Assembly (NCBI GenBank): GCA_016709385.1 | Contig: JADJMW010000005.1 | Coordinates: forward strand, 1 to 64,000 | DNA length: 64,000 nt | Direction: 5' to 3' | Source: Candidatus Rubrivivax defluviihabitans | Lineage (GTDB): Bacteria > Pseudomonadota > Gammaproteobacteria > Burkholderiales > Burkholderiaceae_C | Part shown: piece after piece, positions 45,301-54,284 of the stretch | How the letters are laid out: each line of letters opens with the position of its first letter | How positions within the stretch are numbered: position 1 is the stretch's first letter | Notes under the pieces: generated by a model | Told to the model about the DNA's origin: nothing | Database searches by the model: none | Seen by the model: the letters and a program-made list of their open reading frames with translations, nothing else | Made by a program: the position numbers and the translations under genes

Positions 45301-46043
45301 TGCCGAGCCAGCAGCACTTGCGTGAAACGGTCCTTCACGCGGCGCAAACTGTCGGCGACGTGCTGGAAACGGTTGCTGTCGAAGATGGCTTCCTGCACAC
45401 CGGCCACGAAGCGGAAACGCAGGTGCTTGGTGACTTCACCGATCTCACGCAGGAACGACAGGTCCAGCACCAGGTCGTGGTCCTTGCGGGAGCGCAGGTA
45501 GTCGAGAAACTCGTCGACCACCAGGAGCACGCCGTGGTTGGGGTGAACCTCGGCAAACGCGGCCATCATCTCCTCGAACGCCGCCTTGTTGTTGACCACC
45601 TTGTCGGCGGCCGGGAACGAGTAGCTGACACCGTTCTTTTCGAGGAAGAGCTCAAGCTCCTGGGTGATGATGTCCCGCAGCGACATCTGGCTGGAGATCT
45701 CGATGCGGTGGACCTTGAACTTGCCCGCGATCTTCCCCGCTGCTTCTGCAACCTTCGGGTGGCGGATCATGGGCTGGTAAGCCGCGTCCTCAGCCACCAG
45801 GGACAGCACCGACATCAAGTGCGACTTACCGGTGCCGTAGTTGCCGACCACCAGCACGCCCATGTGGTCGACGGACTCGTCGAAGGAAAGCTGCGGAATC
45901 ATCTGCTTGGCGATCCGCTCGGCCATGTCGTCCGACATGACGTAGGTCGCGACGAGCTTCTTGGCCTCGTTCGGACGATTGGCGTCGAGCAGTTGGATGA
46001 CCGATTCGATCGGTTCGAATTGAATGAGATCGCCGTAGCGCAT
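42317..46043 (-). pseudogene. brxC: BREX-3 ATPase BrxC, split by a frameshift near 44.5 kb
   Basis: From ATG 46043 the first frame reads a DUF499-like/BrxC N-terminus with P-loop VVGNYGTGKSHLMS near residue 63 and VLLVVDEFLDYLRSR near 175. After ERTDESTYV (about 44.51 kb) it turns into Arg/Pro-rich nonsense and stops at 44319. The next frame over continues the family sequence immediately: IWQYQIEWQDRR, GYLFFGAPNDRPTAQPERDFYVYFIQPFEPP, then the intact C-terminal half to 42317. The repaired protein would have about 1,240 residues, the expected BrxC size. One base gained or two lost near 44480-44515 accounts for it. Either the gene is inactive or this is a sequencing error. Confidence 0.85.
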
Positions 46044-46061
46044 GTCTTCCTCGCTTCCCTA

Positions 46062-46547
46062 TTACTGAATTTCAAAGGGGACCAAGCCAGCAAGGCTGTA
46101 GTCCTGGTGTTCTGGATGCCCCATGTCCGCGTAGGTCAGCCGGCCCGTTCTCGCATCGCCCTGTAACTCGCCTGGCCAAACCGCAACGACGCGCTTCGCG
46201 TGTGCGTGGCGCTTCAGCAGATCGAGTGGATCGAGCTGAAGGGATCGGTCGAACAACAGTTCGATGTTGTCCAGCAGCAGCAAGTCGCCAGGGGCATGCT
46301 GATCGGCCAACTCACGCAGGATCGTCATGGTCTGCAGATGGCGCTGTTTCTGCGGCATGCTTGCCAGACGACCACCCAACTCAGCCCCGACGTTCAGCGG
46401 CGTGACACCCTTGCTCTTGGTTAAGGCGTGGAGCAATGCCGTCTTGCCGGCATTGGGCGCCCCGATGAGCAGGACGAGCTTGCTCTGCAGTGCTCCGACT
46501 TCATCGACCAGGCGCTCTAGCTTTTCGATCACTTGGGGGGCCACCAT
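46062..46547 (-). CDS. brxF: BREX-3 P-loop protein BrxF
   Basis: 161 residues from ATG 46547, whose A is the last base of the repaired brxR stop. The P-loop is LIGAPNAGKTALL near residue 22. The Walker B-like segment is DLLLLDNIELLFDRSLQLDPLDLLKRHA, with VVAVWPGEL near the C-terminus. Small size, P-loop and position before brxC match BrxF, the signature gene of BREX type 3. Confidence 0.88.
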   Translation of the reverse strand: MVAPQVIEKLERLVDEVGALQSKLVLLIGAPNAGKTALLHALTKSKGVTPLNVGAELGGRLASMPQKQRHLQTMTILRELADQHAPGDLLLLDNIELLFDRSLQLDPLDLLKRHAHAKRVVAVWPGELQGDARTGRLTYADMGHPEHQDYSLAGLVPFEIQ

Positions 46548-47460
46548 CAATCCACCCCCGACTCGAGGCGCTGCTGATCGGGTGACCTGTACCCAGGCGC
46601 AAGGATCGCGTTCTTGACGCCGTACATCGCGAGGTGGTCCTTAAGCCAGAGTCGGTACTCTGCCCCTTGAAGGCTGTGGTCGGGGAGCAGTCCACGCTCC
46701 ACTTGCGCAGGATGTAGCCCGCTGTCGCCGCGCGTAGCTTCATGCGCAGCGACCCGTCCTGCATCCCATAGTCCATCACCGTGATTTCTGGGCGAGGCTG
46801 GTCTGGGTGAGGGACAAGCTCAAGCTCCACGATGCGCGTCCATTGGATGTCCTCATCGCTGATCTCGTGCGCTTCAGGCTTCTCTCCCTTCAAGACACGG
46901 GGTTGCCGGATTCGCGTGATCACGAAGTCGCGGAACTCCTGCGACTTTCGGTCGAAGGCACGGACATGCCACCGCAGACCGTTGTCGATCAGCGCGAACG
47001 GCACGATCTGGTGCTCGGCCTTGCCGTTCGAGATGGAGTGGTACTCGATGGCAAGCGGGCATTCCTGATGGATCGCCCGGGTCACGCTGGCCAGCACGTC
47101 CAGATCCGGGTGCGTCAGTCGCGTCGGGCTCTCGCTGGCCACCCAAGCCTTGAGCCGCATCGGCTCGCCGTCGCCGAAGCCCTGGGTCAGCCAGGACAGC
47201 ACACGCTCGGGCGGGAAGTCGAAGACCGGGCGGAAGTCCGGGCCCAGGATGTAGGACTTGCCCTTGGAGTCGTAGTCGATGTTGCCGGGGGCAAGGTCTT
47301 TGTAGAGCGCCAGGTCCCGGCTGGCCGCCGCCGACTGGATGCCAAAGCGCGAAACTAGGTCCTGGCGGCGGATCTCCCCGATGAAGCGCACGCGCAATTC
47401 CACGAACGCGAGGCGGTCGCGCTGCGGCTGGGTGAGGTCTGCTAGCTGTTCGTTCGACAT
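46547..47460 (-). pseudogene. brxR: BREX transcriptional regulator BrxR (WYL domain), 3' frameshift
   Basis: The frame from ATG 47460 encodes an N-terminal winged HTH (RFIGEIRRQDLVSRFGIQSAAASRDLALY), a WYL ligand-sensing domain (LAIEYHSISNG, PFALIDNGLRWHVRAFD, FRDFVITRI) and most of the C-terminal WCX domain. After WSVDCSP it shifts into nonsense and ends at 46501. The adjacent frame continues as DHSLQGAEYRLWLKDHLAMYGVKNAIL and stops at 46547, sharing its last base with the brxF start. A missing base in the G4 run at 46682-46685 (C run on the coding strand) explains it. BrxR normally represses its own BREX operon, so loss could change expression. Confidence 0.85.
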
Positions 47461-47790
47461 CCTGGGGGCTCGTTCGGGTTAACGAAAGCTTGTGCGGGGC
47501 ATTGCGGGAAGTATATCAGCTGCTCTAGAATGTGTCCATCGACGCATTAACATTCTAATATACGTCGTATGATGATACTCATTGACCATTCGATGGGTGT
47601 GAGGTCGGTCGGTTTGGATGCTCTGGCTCACGGGAAGAAGTTCTGGCGCGCGCTCGTCTGGCTCGCAAGTACAATGATCTCAACATCCAGAGGTGGGCCG
47701 ACGCCCACGCCAACCTGCCCTCCCGGGCAAGGTGGAAGCGCATATGCGGATGGGGCCTCTTCGGAGGCAACGAAGCGGGAGAAGCGTCGG
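47461..47790. other. Intergenic region upstream of brxR, with unexplained sequence before a terminator
   Basis: The first 110 bases are AT-rich and should hold the BREX promoter (minus strand); TTCG-N6-CGAA around 47473-47486 is a possible BrxR half-site pair. From about 47580 to the terminator at 47791 the plus strand has an open frame with protein-like segments (ARLARKYNDLNIQRWADAHANLPSRAR, GWGLFGGNEAGEASALP) but no ATG, GTG or TTG start. Its TGA lies in the terminator loop. It may be a decayed gene end, a leader ORF or a short RNA; I cannot decide. Confidence 0.35.
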
Positions 47791-47816
47791 CCCTCCCGTG
47801 AAACGGAGGGTTTTTT
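47791..47816 (+). terminator. Rho-independent terminator
   Basis: A stem CCCTCC / GGAGGG with an 8-base loop, followed directly by six T residues on the plus strand. CGGGAG at 47776-47781 could pair with the left arm as an alternative structure, so an attenuator is possible. Confidence 0.65.
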
Positions 47817-47820
47817 GTCT

Positions 47821-48242
47821 TCAGCGTCTGTCATCGATCCGCGCACCATCCAGGCATACCTGGAGACGGAGTACCGCGCGCATGGGGAGCCTGGCTTCAC
47901 CTTCTTCGGGTGGGACAGGCCAGCGCTGACCTGCTCTCCGCCCACAAGCGGCAGAAGGCTGACTGCAGCGCTTTCCTGACTGCCTGCAACCCCTTCAGCC
48001 AGATCCTTGTCGACGAAGCCAATGCCGAACGGCATGCCGCCCTGGGACGCGAAATCAGCCAGCGCAGCCTTGCAGCATCGAGGGGATCGGCCAGCGCCCG
48101 TCCAATCAGTGGCCCGGTGAAGCGAGCCATCTGATCTTCGGCTTGGCCTTGGAGGCGGCCAAGGCGCTGGGGACACGGCTGGAGCAGAACGCGATCGTCT
48201 GGGGGTGGAGACGCCGTACCGCAACTGATCTTGCTCCGATGA
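47821..48242 (+). pseudogene. DUF3293 family gene remnant with at least three frameshifts
   Basis: Pieces of one DUF3293 protein occur in order in different frames. DPRTIQAYLETEYRAHGEPGF spans 47836-47898. VGQASADLL, then ADCSAFLTACNPFSQI, then NAERHAALGREISQRSL spans 47910-48075. EGIGQRPSNQWPGEASHLIFGLALEAAKALGTRLEQNAIVW spans about 48085-48206. DAVPQLILLR ends at the TGA at 48242. The TACNPFS and QNAIVW motifs are the family's best-conserved blocks. The gene is dead as given. Confidence 0.75.
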
Positions 48243-48341
48243 AATCACGGGCTGGTCAGCCCACCTTCAAGGTGAACGACCAGGGGATTTGATCCAGATT
48301 GCCGCCCGACACGTATCAAAGCGGCTAAACAGGAGAAGTAC

Positions 48342-48563
48342 ATGCGTTCACTCATCCAGGCCACCCCGGCCTATGAGCTCTCGGTCGACATCACCACGTC
48401 GGCGCACGGCCACAGCCTCAGGCTGATCAGCTATGTGCCGACGGCTCGGCGCCCCGAGGACCAGGTCAAGTTTCAGGGCGTGTTCAGCACCGCGGAGCTC
48501 AAGTCACTCCGCGACGCGTTGGACCAAGCACTGGCTCCGGGAGCGGACAGGCTCATCCAGTGA
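48342..48563 (+). CDS. Small hypothetical protein
   Basis: 73 residues, with AGGAGAAG 5 bases before ATG 48342. The sequence (AYELSVDITTSAHGHSLRLISYVP, VKFQGVFSTAELKSLRDALDQAL) reads as a compact alpha/beta domain. The family is not recognised. Spacing to neighbours is about 100-130 bases on each side. Confidence 0.6.
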   Translation: MRSLIQATPAYELSVDITTSAHGHSLRLISYVPTARRPEDQVKFQGVFSTAELKSLRDALDQALAPGADRLIQ

Positions 48564-48692
48564 GCTTGTTGATGCACAGAATGATCTTCAGCACCCGCGG
48601 TTTGGTCGAGGTGCGCCGCGCTGGCGCATCGAAGCACAGGAGTTGCCCTCCTGAACGGCCGAACACGGGCAGGTTTTGATCGGGGAGAAACC

Positions 48693-49638
48693 ATGTTTTG
48701 GAACAAGAAGGATGAACCCAGCCCACTCGGCGTGCCGCTCGGCGATCTGATGGTGATGCTGCAACCTACGTCGATCAAGGCAAGCCTGAAGGGCAATACC
48801 CTCACGGCCCCGCCATGGCACTCACGATCCGCATCGAGGTTGTGCCGCCCGAAACCCGAGAGTCGGAGAACGGGCCGATCCGCGCGGTGGTGCGCATGAT
48901 CACCGAGTTGCCCAAACCGAGCTTGAGCCTGTTCGAGGGCAAAGAGGCGGAGGCCACGGCGGCCTACAACGCGTTCGCCGCGTTGGTGCCCTGCGCAGAT
49001 CGCGGCAACGTCTACATCGGATCCAGGCTGACGATCTACGAAGCCGAGGACTCTTGGCGAACGCTGCACTTGCCGCTTTTGATGTTCACCACGATCTGTG
49101 GCACCGAGGCGATTCTGGGCGCGCTGCGCCGGACCATGACCAACGAAGGGCAGCGAGGCGGCACATCGAAGTGGACTGAGCCCGACTTCGCGCAGGTCGA
49201 GGGATATCTCTCAACGATGTGCCTGTGCACCACCGGAGGCTTGGGTCTGACGGCCGAGTTCGGCTTAAACGAAGGCGCAGTGAGCGCGGTGGCCGGAGAC
49301 CACAAGACCGCCTTATTCCAGCTCATGGCCGATCAGCCACACCCAGAGCTGGGCGGCGGTTTGTTCTGCCTGCTGCAGATGCCGCACCAGCTGCAAGACG
49401 AGCGCCGCCTGAACCAGGTGTGCCTGCAGCTCAACAACATGGAAATGGCCGCCCATGACCTGCCGCCGCACTTCGGGCCTGGTGTCCAGGCAAGTTGGGC
49501 AACAACCCGGCCTACATCAGCTTCCTCCCGAACCCGCTGTACGCGGCCTCAGGCATCGCCGTCAACTCGGCGTTCTGGGCGATGAACCGCGCACAGTGGG
49601 CAAACGCCATGCTGGCGTCGCTCGGAGTGCGGGCATGA
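48693..49638 (+). pseudogene. Hypothetical protein gene with two frameshifts
   Basis: ATG 48693 follows GGGGAG and gives MFWNKKDEPSPLGVPLGD, then SIKASLKGN, before losing frame near 48810. The main frame (MALTIRIEVVPPETRESENG onwards, about 220 residues to NMEMAAHDLPPHFG) follows. A second slip near 49486 is repaired by one base to give LGNNPAYISFLPNPLYAASGIAV and SAFWAMNRAQWANAMLASLGVRA, ending at 49638 with a 4-base overlap of the next gene. That overlap supports the repaired end. A less likely alternative is a real separate gene at 48815-49585. Family not recognised. Confidence 0.6.
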
Positions 49639-50133
49639 CAGCGCAGTTCGCTGAAAAGCTCCGCTACGAGGGTGAAGATGTGGCCATGTGCCAACCCCCT
49701 CAGCGACTACTTCGCCATGGGCGGGGTCAATCCGCGCTTCGAGTCGAATTCCACGGCCCTATGGCGCGGCTACGTCGGGCGATGGGAGATCGTCGATGGC
49801 CGGCTCTATCTGGTCGAGCTGCACGGCACCTTGGAGGACGGAACTGAAGCCTCCGTTGCCACCATCTTCCCGGACTTCCCCGACCGAGTCTTCGCACACT
49901 GGTACTCCGGCACGATTCGCATTCCGCAGGGCAAGCAGCTCGAGTACGTTCACATGGGCTACGGCAGCACCTTCGAGCGAGACCTGTTTCTGGACGTCGA
50001 GCGTGGCGTCGTGAAGAACACCCGCGTACGCCACAACGGAACGGCAGAGTCCGAGAGCGCACCTGAAGGATATGACGTTGGGGCCATGACAGTGTTTCCT
50101 CGGGCCAAGAAGGACGATGGGGGGGCCCCGTGA
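49635..50133 (+). pseudogene. Hypothetical protein gene with a 5' frameshift
   Basis: ATG 49635 (MTAQFAEKLRYEGEDVAMC) overlaps the previous stop. The frame changes near 49695 to ANPLSDYFAMGGVNPRFE, then TALWRGYVGRWEIVDGRLYLVELHGTLEDG, then GKQLEYVHMGYGSTFERDLFL. A lost dinucleotide in a TG-rich stretch would explain it, and the repaired product is about 166 residues. The stop overlaps the next gene's GTG. An ATG at 49675 could still start a product lacking about 13 residues, so partial function is possible. The family is unnamed to me. Confidence 0.6.
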
Positions 50134-50762
50134 TCTACCTGTATTGGTACCTGGGGATCGGCGCTGCGGTGCTTGCCGTTGTCTTTGGCGCGCACCGACT
50201 GACGAAAGAGCACGAGTCGGAATCGATTCGAGAAATCCTCGATGCGGTGAACCCCGAGCGCAAGAAGCTTTCGTACCGAATCCTGAACAACTTCGTGGGG
50301 CCGGCGCTCGCTGCCGTGGCCATCTTCGTCGTCTGGCCCGTTGCCATCTACATGAAGGGCAAGGAGGTCTTCTCGAAGAAGGGATCGTCTGCATTGCAGG
50401 AGGAACGCGAGTTCGCAGTCGAGCGCGCTCACCTGCATGAACCACTGACAGTCCCGCAGATCGAGGCACGAGAAGCGGTAGAAGACCCGTTGGGTGCCGT
50501 ACCGAACTTACCCTTCGGCCACCTGAATGCAGCCTGGAAGACCTTCATCGAAGGTGTCGCAGCTGACGAGGAGCTTTGGTCATTCACGGCGCCCTGGCAG
50601 ACGACGTGGGGGCGCAAGGAAATCAGAACCGGATATGTGGTCGTGCATGGTGGCAGCCCGACCAAGCACTTTCTGACCATGTGGAAGGAGATCGAGGACG
50701 AGCCCGTTGATGGCAAAGCTCCCCATGCCGTCGGTGCCGACGGAACACGGTTGTCGAGGTAG
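50130..50762 (+). CDS. Two-helix membrane protein, hypothetical
   Basis: 210 residues from GTG 50130 (4-base overlap with the previous stop). Helices lie at about 1-21 (YLYWYLGIGAAVLAVVFGAH) and 55-76 (FVGPALAAVAIFVVWPVAIYM). The hydrophilic C-terminal part contains LNAAWKTFIEGVAADEELWSFTAPWQTTWGRKEIRTGYV. Both ends coupled to neighbours suggest a multi-gene complex. Not frameshifted. Function unknown. Confidence 0.65.
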   Translation: MIYLYWYLGIGAAVLAVVFGAHRLTKEHESESIREILDAVNPERKKLSYRILNNFVGPALAAVAIFVVWPVAIYMKGKEVFSKKGSSALQEEREFAVERAHLHEPLTVPQIEAREAVEDPLGAVPNLPFGHLNAAWKTFIEGVAADEELWSFTAPWQTTWGRKEIRTGYVVVHGGSPTKHFLTMWKEIEDEPVDGKAPHAVGADGTRLSR

Positions 50763-50778
50763 CAGGAAGGATTTGGGT

Positions 50779-51536
50779 ATGCACAACATTGAGATGCACG
50801 AGATGACGGAAGCCTTCTTTCCGTGCTGGACGGCTGCCGGCATCCACCTGAGCGAGCAAGTCGATGGCGGGATCCAGTCCTGGCTGCGCGCACATCCCTA
50901 CCCGCCGTTCCTGGAGCACCTGTCGTTTCGCCTCGGCAATCAGTTGTTCTTCGTCCGTATCGAGGACGTGGACGGCAAGGCCCAGGGCCCTGGCACGCTC
51001 CGTGGACTTGCTGCCGCCGCCAGGGACGCCAATGGACACGCCTGCATCCTGCCGATGAAGAAGAAGCTCTTCGGCGGCTCCTGGGTGGCCGACATGCCGG
51101 GTTGGGGCTTGCTGAACGCAGAGACCAGAAAGCCGATCAACCCGGTGTCCCTGGTCACGGAAAAGAAAATAGAGATGACGCCGTGGGAGGTGCATGACAT
51201 GGCGGTACAGGTGGTCCGGGACTACCTTCAGAAAGAAGGCTTCGAGTTGATGTCCTGGCAAGGCAACCCTGAGGTTGACCCGTCGATCTGGTTTGTGGGA
51301 AGACCAGGAAACCCGAGTGGGTCGTCGTGCGGTCGGCTGAGTTCCCGGCCAGCAACGCCGACCGCCCGACCAACTGGGCTGCCATTGCAGATGGCTGCGC
51401 AAGGCTGAGTACCACTGGGCACTTCGCGTCGGTCGCTGTTGTCAGCGTGAACCAGCCCTTCGCGTCCAGTGAGGAGGCACCCGTACCCTTGTGGCGCGGG
51501 CACGGGATGCACGTGCGCTTCGACGGATTGGAATGA
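50779..51536 (+). pseudogene. Hypothetical protein gene with a 3' frameshift
   Basis: ATG 50779 after AGGAAGG encodes MTEAFFPCWTAAGIHLSEQVDGGI, LRAHPYPPFLEHLSFRLGNQLFFVRIEDVDG and PGWGLLNAETRKPINPVSLV. Near 51305 (WFVG) the frame is lost; the next frame continues KTRKPEWVVVRSAEFPASNADR and ends FDGLE at 51536. One base added in the GGGAAG stretch restores about 252 residues. As given, translation would stop at 51408 after about 30 unrelated residues. Family not recognised. Confidence 0.6.
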
Positions 51537-51550
51537 CGGCGCAAGGACGA

Positions 51551-52339
51551 ATGAACATGCGCGATCAGTGTCCGCCGTGGGTGATTTTTCATGTGCCTCA
51601 CGATTCGACGCGTGTTCCATCGGAGGTGAGGCGCCAGATCACCTTGACCGATGGCGAGCTGGACGAAGAGTTGATCAAGATGACCGATCACTTGACCCTG
51701 CTGCTGTTCGCCTCGGGTGCCCCGGAAGCTCAGGTCATCCGAGCGCCCGCCAGCCGATTGGTGGTGGACGTAGAGCGATTCGCGGACGACCGGCACGAGC
51801 CGATGGCAGACCGTGGAATGGGCGCCGTCTATTCCGTGACCTCAACCCTGAAACCGTTGCGGCGACCGTTATTCGATGGCGAACGCGACGCCTTGATGTC
51901 GGCGTACTACCGTCCGCATCACGCCCGGCTCGAAGCCGCAGTGTCGGCGGCCATCGACCTTCACGGTCGCTGCCTGGTGATCGATTGCCACAGCTTTCCG
52001 AGCCTGGCGCTACCGTACGAGTTCGCCGACCCCGCTGTAGCGAGACCGGATATCTGCATCGGCACTGACGCTTTCCATACCAGTGGCGAATTGGCCGTCG
52101 CCTTCGTCGCAGCCTTCCAGCGCGAAGGATGGAGCGTGGACCTGAACCAACCCTTTGCCGGGGCCTTGGTACCTGGAAGCCGGTACGGGCAAGACCGCCG
52201 CGTCAACGCCGTCATGGTCGAGATCAACCGTCAGCTCTACCTTCGCGAATCAGATGCGACACCGCTACCCACCTTTGCAACCGTCGCGGAACGCGTCAGA
52301 AACTGTTGCATGGCGGCCATCGCAGCCTGCAACCCATAG
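51551..52339 (+). CDS. N-formylglutamate amidohydrolase-like protein
   Basis: 262 residues from ATG 51551 (AAGGA upstream; ATG 51533 also possible). N-formylglutamate amidohydrolase signatures are VIFHVPHDSTRVP (zinc His), RLVVDVERFADD, GRCLVIDCHSFPS (zinc His) and VNAVMVEINRQLYL. The family hydrolyses N-formylglutamate or related formyl-amino compounds in histidine catabolism. No hut genes are nearby, so here it may act on another small amide or peptide. Intact. Confidence 0.8.
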   Translation: MNMRDQCPPWVIFHVPHDSTRVPSEVRRQITLTDGELDEELIKMTDHLTLLLFASGAPEAQVIRAPASRLVVDVERFADDRHEPMADRGMGAVYSVTSTLKPLRRPLFDGERDALMSAYYRPHHARLEAAVSAAIDLHGRCLVIDCHSFPSLALPYEFADPAVARPDICIGTDAFHTSGELAVAFVAAFQREGWSVDLNQPFAGALVPGSRYGQDRRVNAVMVEINRQLYLRESDATPLPTFATVAERVRNCCMAAIAACNP

Positions 52340-52350
52340 GGAAACAAGTC

Positions 52351-53022
52351 ATGGCAAAAAGCAAGAAGACGGCGCCGCAACTCAAAGTGCCCGCGGAGCC
52401 CATCACCGAGTTCGAGGTGACCGAGGGCGGCACGCTGCGCATGGCCGACTACGCCGAAGCAGAAACCCGTGCCGAGTTCTATGAAGACGTGGCAGACCGG
52501 TGGGAGGGCTCGCCGCAGGACCTGTCTGACGCGATGGACGAATGCCAGCCGTTGGCATGGGCCGTGAACTCGATCTACTCTGACTTTCGGGATGAGATCG
52601 TGGCGGACATCGGGGCCGCGGAGACCGACGCCAAACAGAACAAGCGGCGCATTGCCGTCCTCAAGGCAAGGCTCAAGAAACTGCCGGAGGAGCCTGAAGA
52701 GGGTGCCAGCGACTGGCTCCTCGGGCTAACCACGTCCGAGTTCGAGGCGAACGTCGTTCCTCAAATTCAGGAATGGTTCTCAGAACCGCCGGACTGGAAC
52801 TTCGAGGACGACTACCTGCCGCAGACGGGCACAGCGCAGGGCGCGGCTCTGGAATTCTTTCGCAGCATGGACGCCAATTCTGTGGACTTGCTGGGCGTCG
52901 ACATTGTCGAAGGCGAACATCCTGGCAGCACCTACTACGCGGCCGAGCTGCGCGGCGACATCGACGTTGCCAACCGTGCTGCCGAAGCGGCAGGACTGCG
53001 GGTTCGGTTCGTCAAAGGATGA
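52351..53022 (+). CDS. Hypothetical acidic protein
   Basis: 223 residues from ATG 52351 with AGGGAAA upstream. Basic N-terminus (MAKSKKTAPQLKVP), then acidic: TEFEVTEGGTLRMADYAEAETRAEFYEDVADRW, and LGLTTSEFEANVVPQIQEWFSEPPDW. No signal or membrane helix. The C-terminal segment (LGVDIVEGEHPGSTYYAAELRGDIDVANRAAEAAGL) may be a separate small domain. Not recognised. Confidence 0.65.
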   Translation: MAKSKKTAPQLKVPAEPITEFEVTEGGTLRMADYAEAETRAEFYEDVADRWEGSPQDLSDAMDECQPLAWAVNSIYSDFRDEIVADIGAAETDAKQNKRRIAVLKARLKKLPEEPEEGASDWLLGLTTSEFEANVVPQIQEWFSEPPDWNFEDDYLPQTGTAQGAALEFFRSMDANSVDLLGVDIVEGEHPGSTYYAAELRGDIDVANRAAEAAGLRVRFVKG

Positions 53023-53084
53023 AGACGAGCGTGCCGACCATGACGGTCGCCACTCGGAACCAGTTCGTGAATCAGGAGAGACCT

Positions 53085-53633
53085 ATGGAATCAAGTGGAG
53101 GCCAGTTCGGCTCGTTCGTAAAGGCAGTCGCATTCGCTGCAGAGAAACACCGGAACCAGAGGCGCAAAGACGCGGACGCCTCCCCGTACATCAACCACCC
53201 GATCGCACTGGCCAACGTGCTGGCCAACGAGGGAGGTGTCTCGGACGCAACTGTGCTTTGCGCCGCCGTCCTTCACGACACCATCGAAGACACCGAAACG
53301 ACCGAGAACGAACTGACGACGACATTCGGCTCTCACGTTTCGTCGGTCGTTCTGGAAGTCACGGACGACAAGTCGCTCGAGAAGCATGTTCGCAAACAGC
53401 GACAGATCGAGCACGCACCTCACGTTTCCACCGAAGCCAAGTTGGTAAAGCTGGCCGACAAGATATGCAACCTGCGGGACATACTGGCATCGCCTCCAGC
53501 GAATTGGTCCACGGAGCGAAAGCAAGCGTACTTCGACTGGGCCAGCAAGGTCGTCGCAGGGGTACGCGGAGTACATCCCAACCTTGAAGCAGTCTTCGAT
53601 GGGCTGGTTGCACGCCATGCCGAACTTCGCTGA
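53085..53633 (+). CDS. HD-domain (p)ppGpp hydrolase-like protein (MESH1/SpoT-HD type)
   Basis: 182 residues from ATG 53085 (AGGAGA 7 bases upstream). Small alarmone hydrolase features in order are AVAFAAEKHRNQRRKDADASPYINHPIALANVL (metal His), CAAVLHDTIEDTETT (HD and ED catalytic residues) and KLVKLADKICNLRDIL (Asp/Asn metal site). No synthetase domain follows, so it is a stand-alone hydrolase. It may lower ppGpp or act on related nucleotides. Intact and probably part of the cargo operon beginning at 48.7 kb. Confidence 0.85.
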   Translation: MESSGGQFGSFVKAVAFAAEKHRNQRRKDADASPYINHPIALANVLANEGGVSDATVLCAAVLHDTIEDTETTENELTTTFGSHVSSVVLEVTDDKSLEKHVRKQRQIEHAPHVSTEAKLVKLADKICNLRDILASPPANWSTERKQAYFDWASKVVAGVRGVHPNLEAVFDGLVARHAELR

Positions 53634-53773
53634 CCGCCGCCGCAACCCGTTGCTGCCAACGGATTGCAGGCTACGCTGCGTCGTGCAGCCCATCGCTGTT
53701 TGGGCGATCCGTGAGCACCAGGGGGATGCGAATTCTGATCAGCAGATGGGGCCAACCCTTGCGGGGCTTGAAC

Positions 53774-54253
53774 ATGCATATCGATGAGTTCCGGGAGTTC
53801 CAACGACAGGGCGTCACACACGACGTTTTCAGCCTTGTGATGACCTGTCGTCGCAAGTTTCTCAACGCCGCCCAACTGCTTGAACTACGCAGTGACGCGA
53901 TCAGCAAGCTGGCATCGTTCGGCGTGGATGCCCCGGTCGATGTCTGGCCACTGCTCACTCCGTTCAGCGTGCTGACAGAGCGGTACGCGACGCAGTTGTT
54001 CTCGCCGCAGGAGAGCCTCTTTCAGGTGCCGAGCGAGAAGCAGGACGAGAAATGGGGCAGGTACTTTCATCACATCCTGGTCCCCCATCTCATCGCCAGC
54101 GACGAGGTCGTTCGAAACGTCTTGCGCGCGGTGCGGGCGCTACCCAGCCAGCATCCCGAGCAGGCGGCTGTCGCACTGAGTCAGCACTTCACAGAGATGA
54201 CGTTGCCGGATACGAGTCCACCTTGGGCGCCCGAGGACGCGGTCGACTATTGA
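53774..54253 (+). CDS. Hypothetical protein
   Basis: 159 residues from ATG 53774; GTG 53711 or ATG 53726 would add an N-terminus with no visible homology. Pattern: VFSLVMTCRRKFLNAAQLLELRSDAISKLASFGVD, then VPSEKQDEKWGRYFHHILVPHLIASDEVVRNVLR, a soluble helical protein. No recognised domain. Confidence 0.55.
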   Translation: MHIDEFREFQRQGVTHDVFSLVMTCRRKFLNAAQLLELRSDAISKLASFGVDAPVDVWPLLTPFSVLTERYATQLFSPQESLFQVPSEKQDEKWGRYFHHILVPHLIASDEVVRNVLRAVRALPSQHPEQAAVALSQHFTEMTLPDTSPPWAPEDAVDY

Positions 54254-54284
54254 TGCAGGCAACTGGAAGCCAAGAGCAAACACC

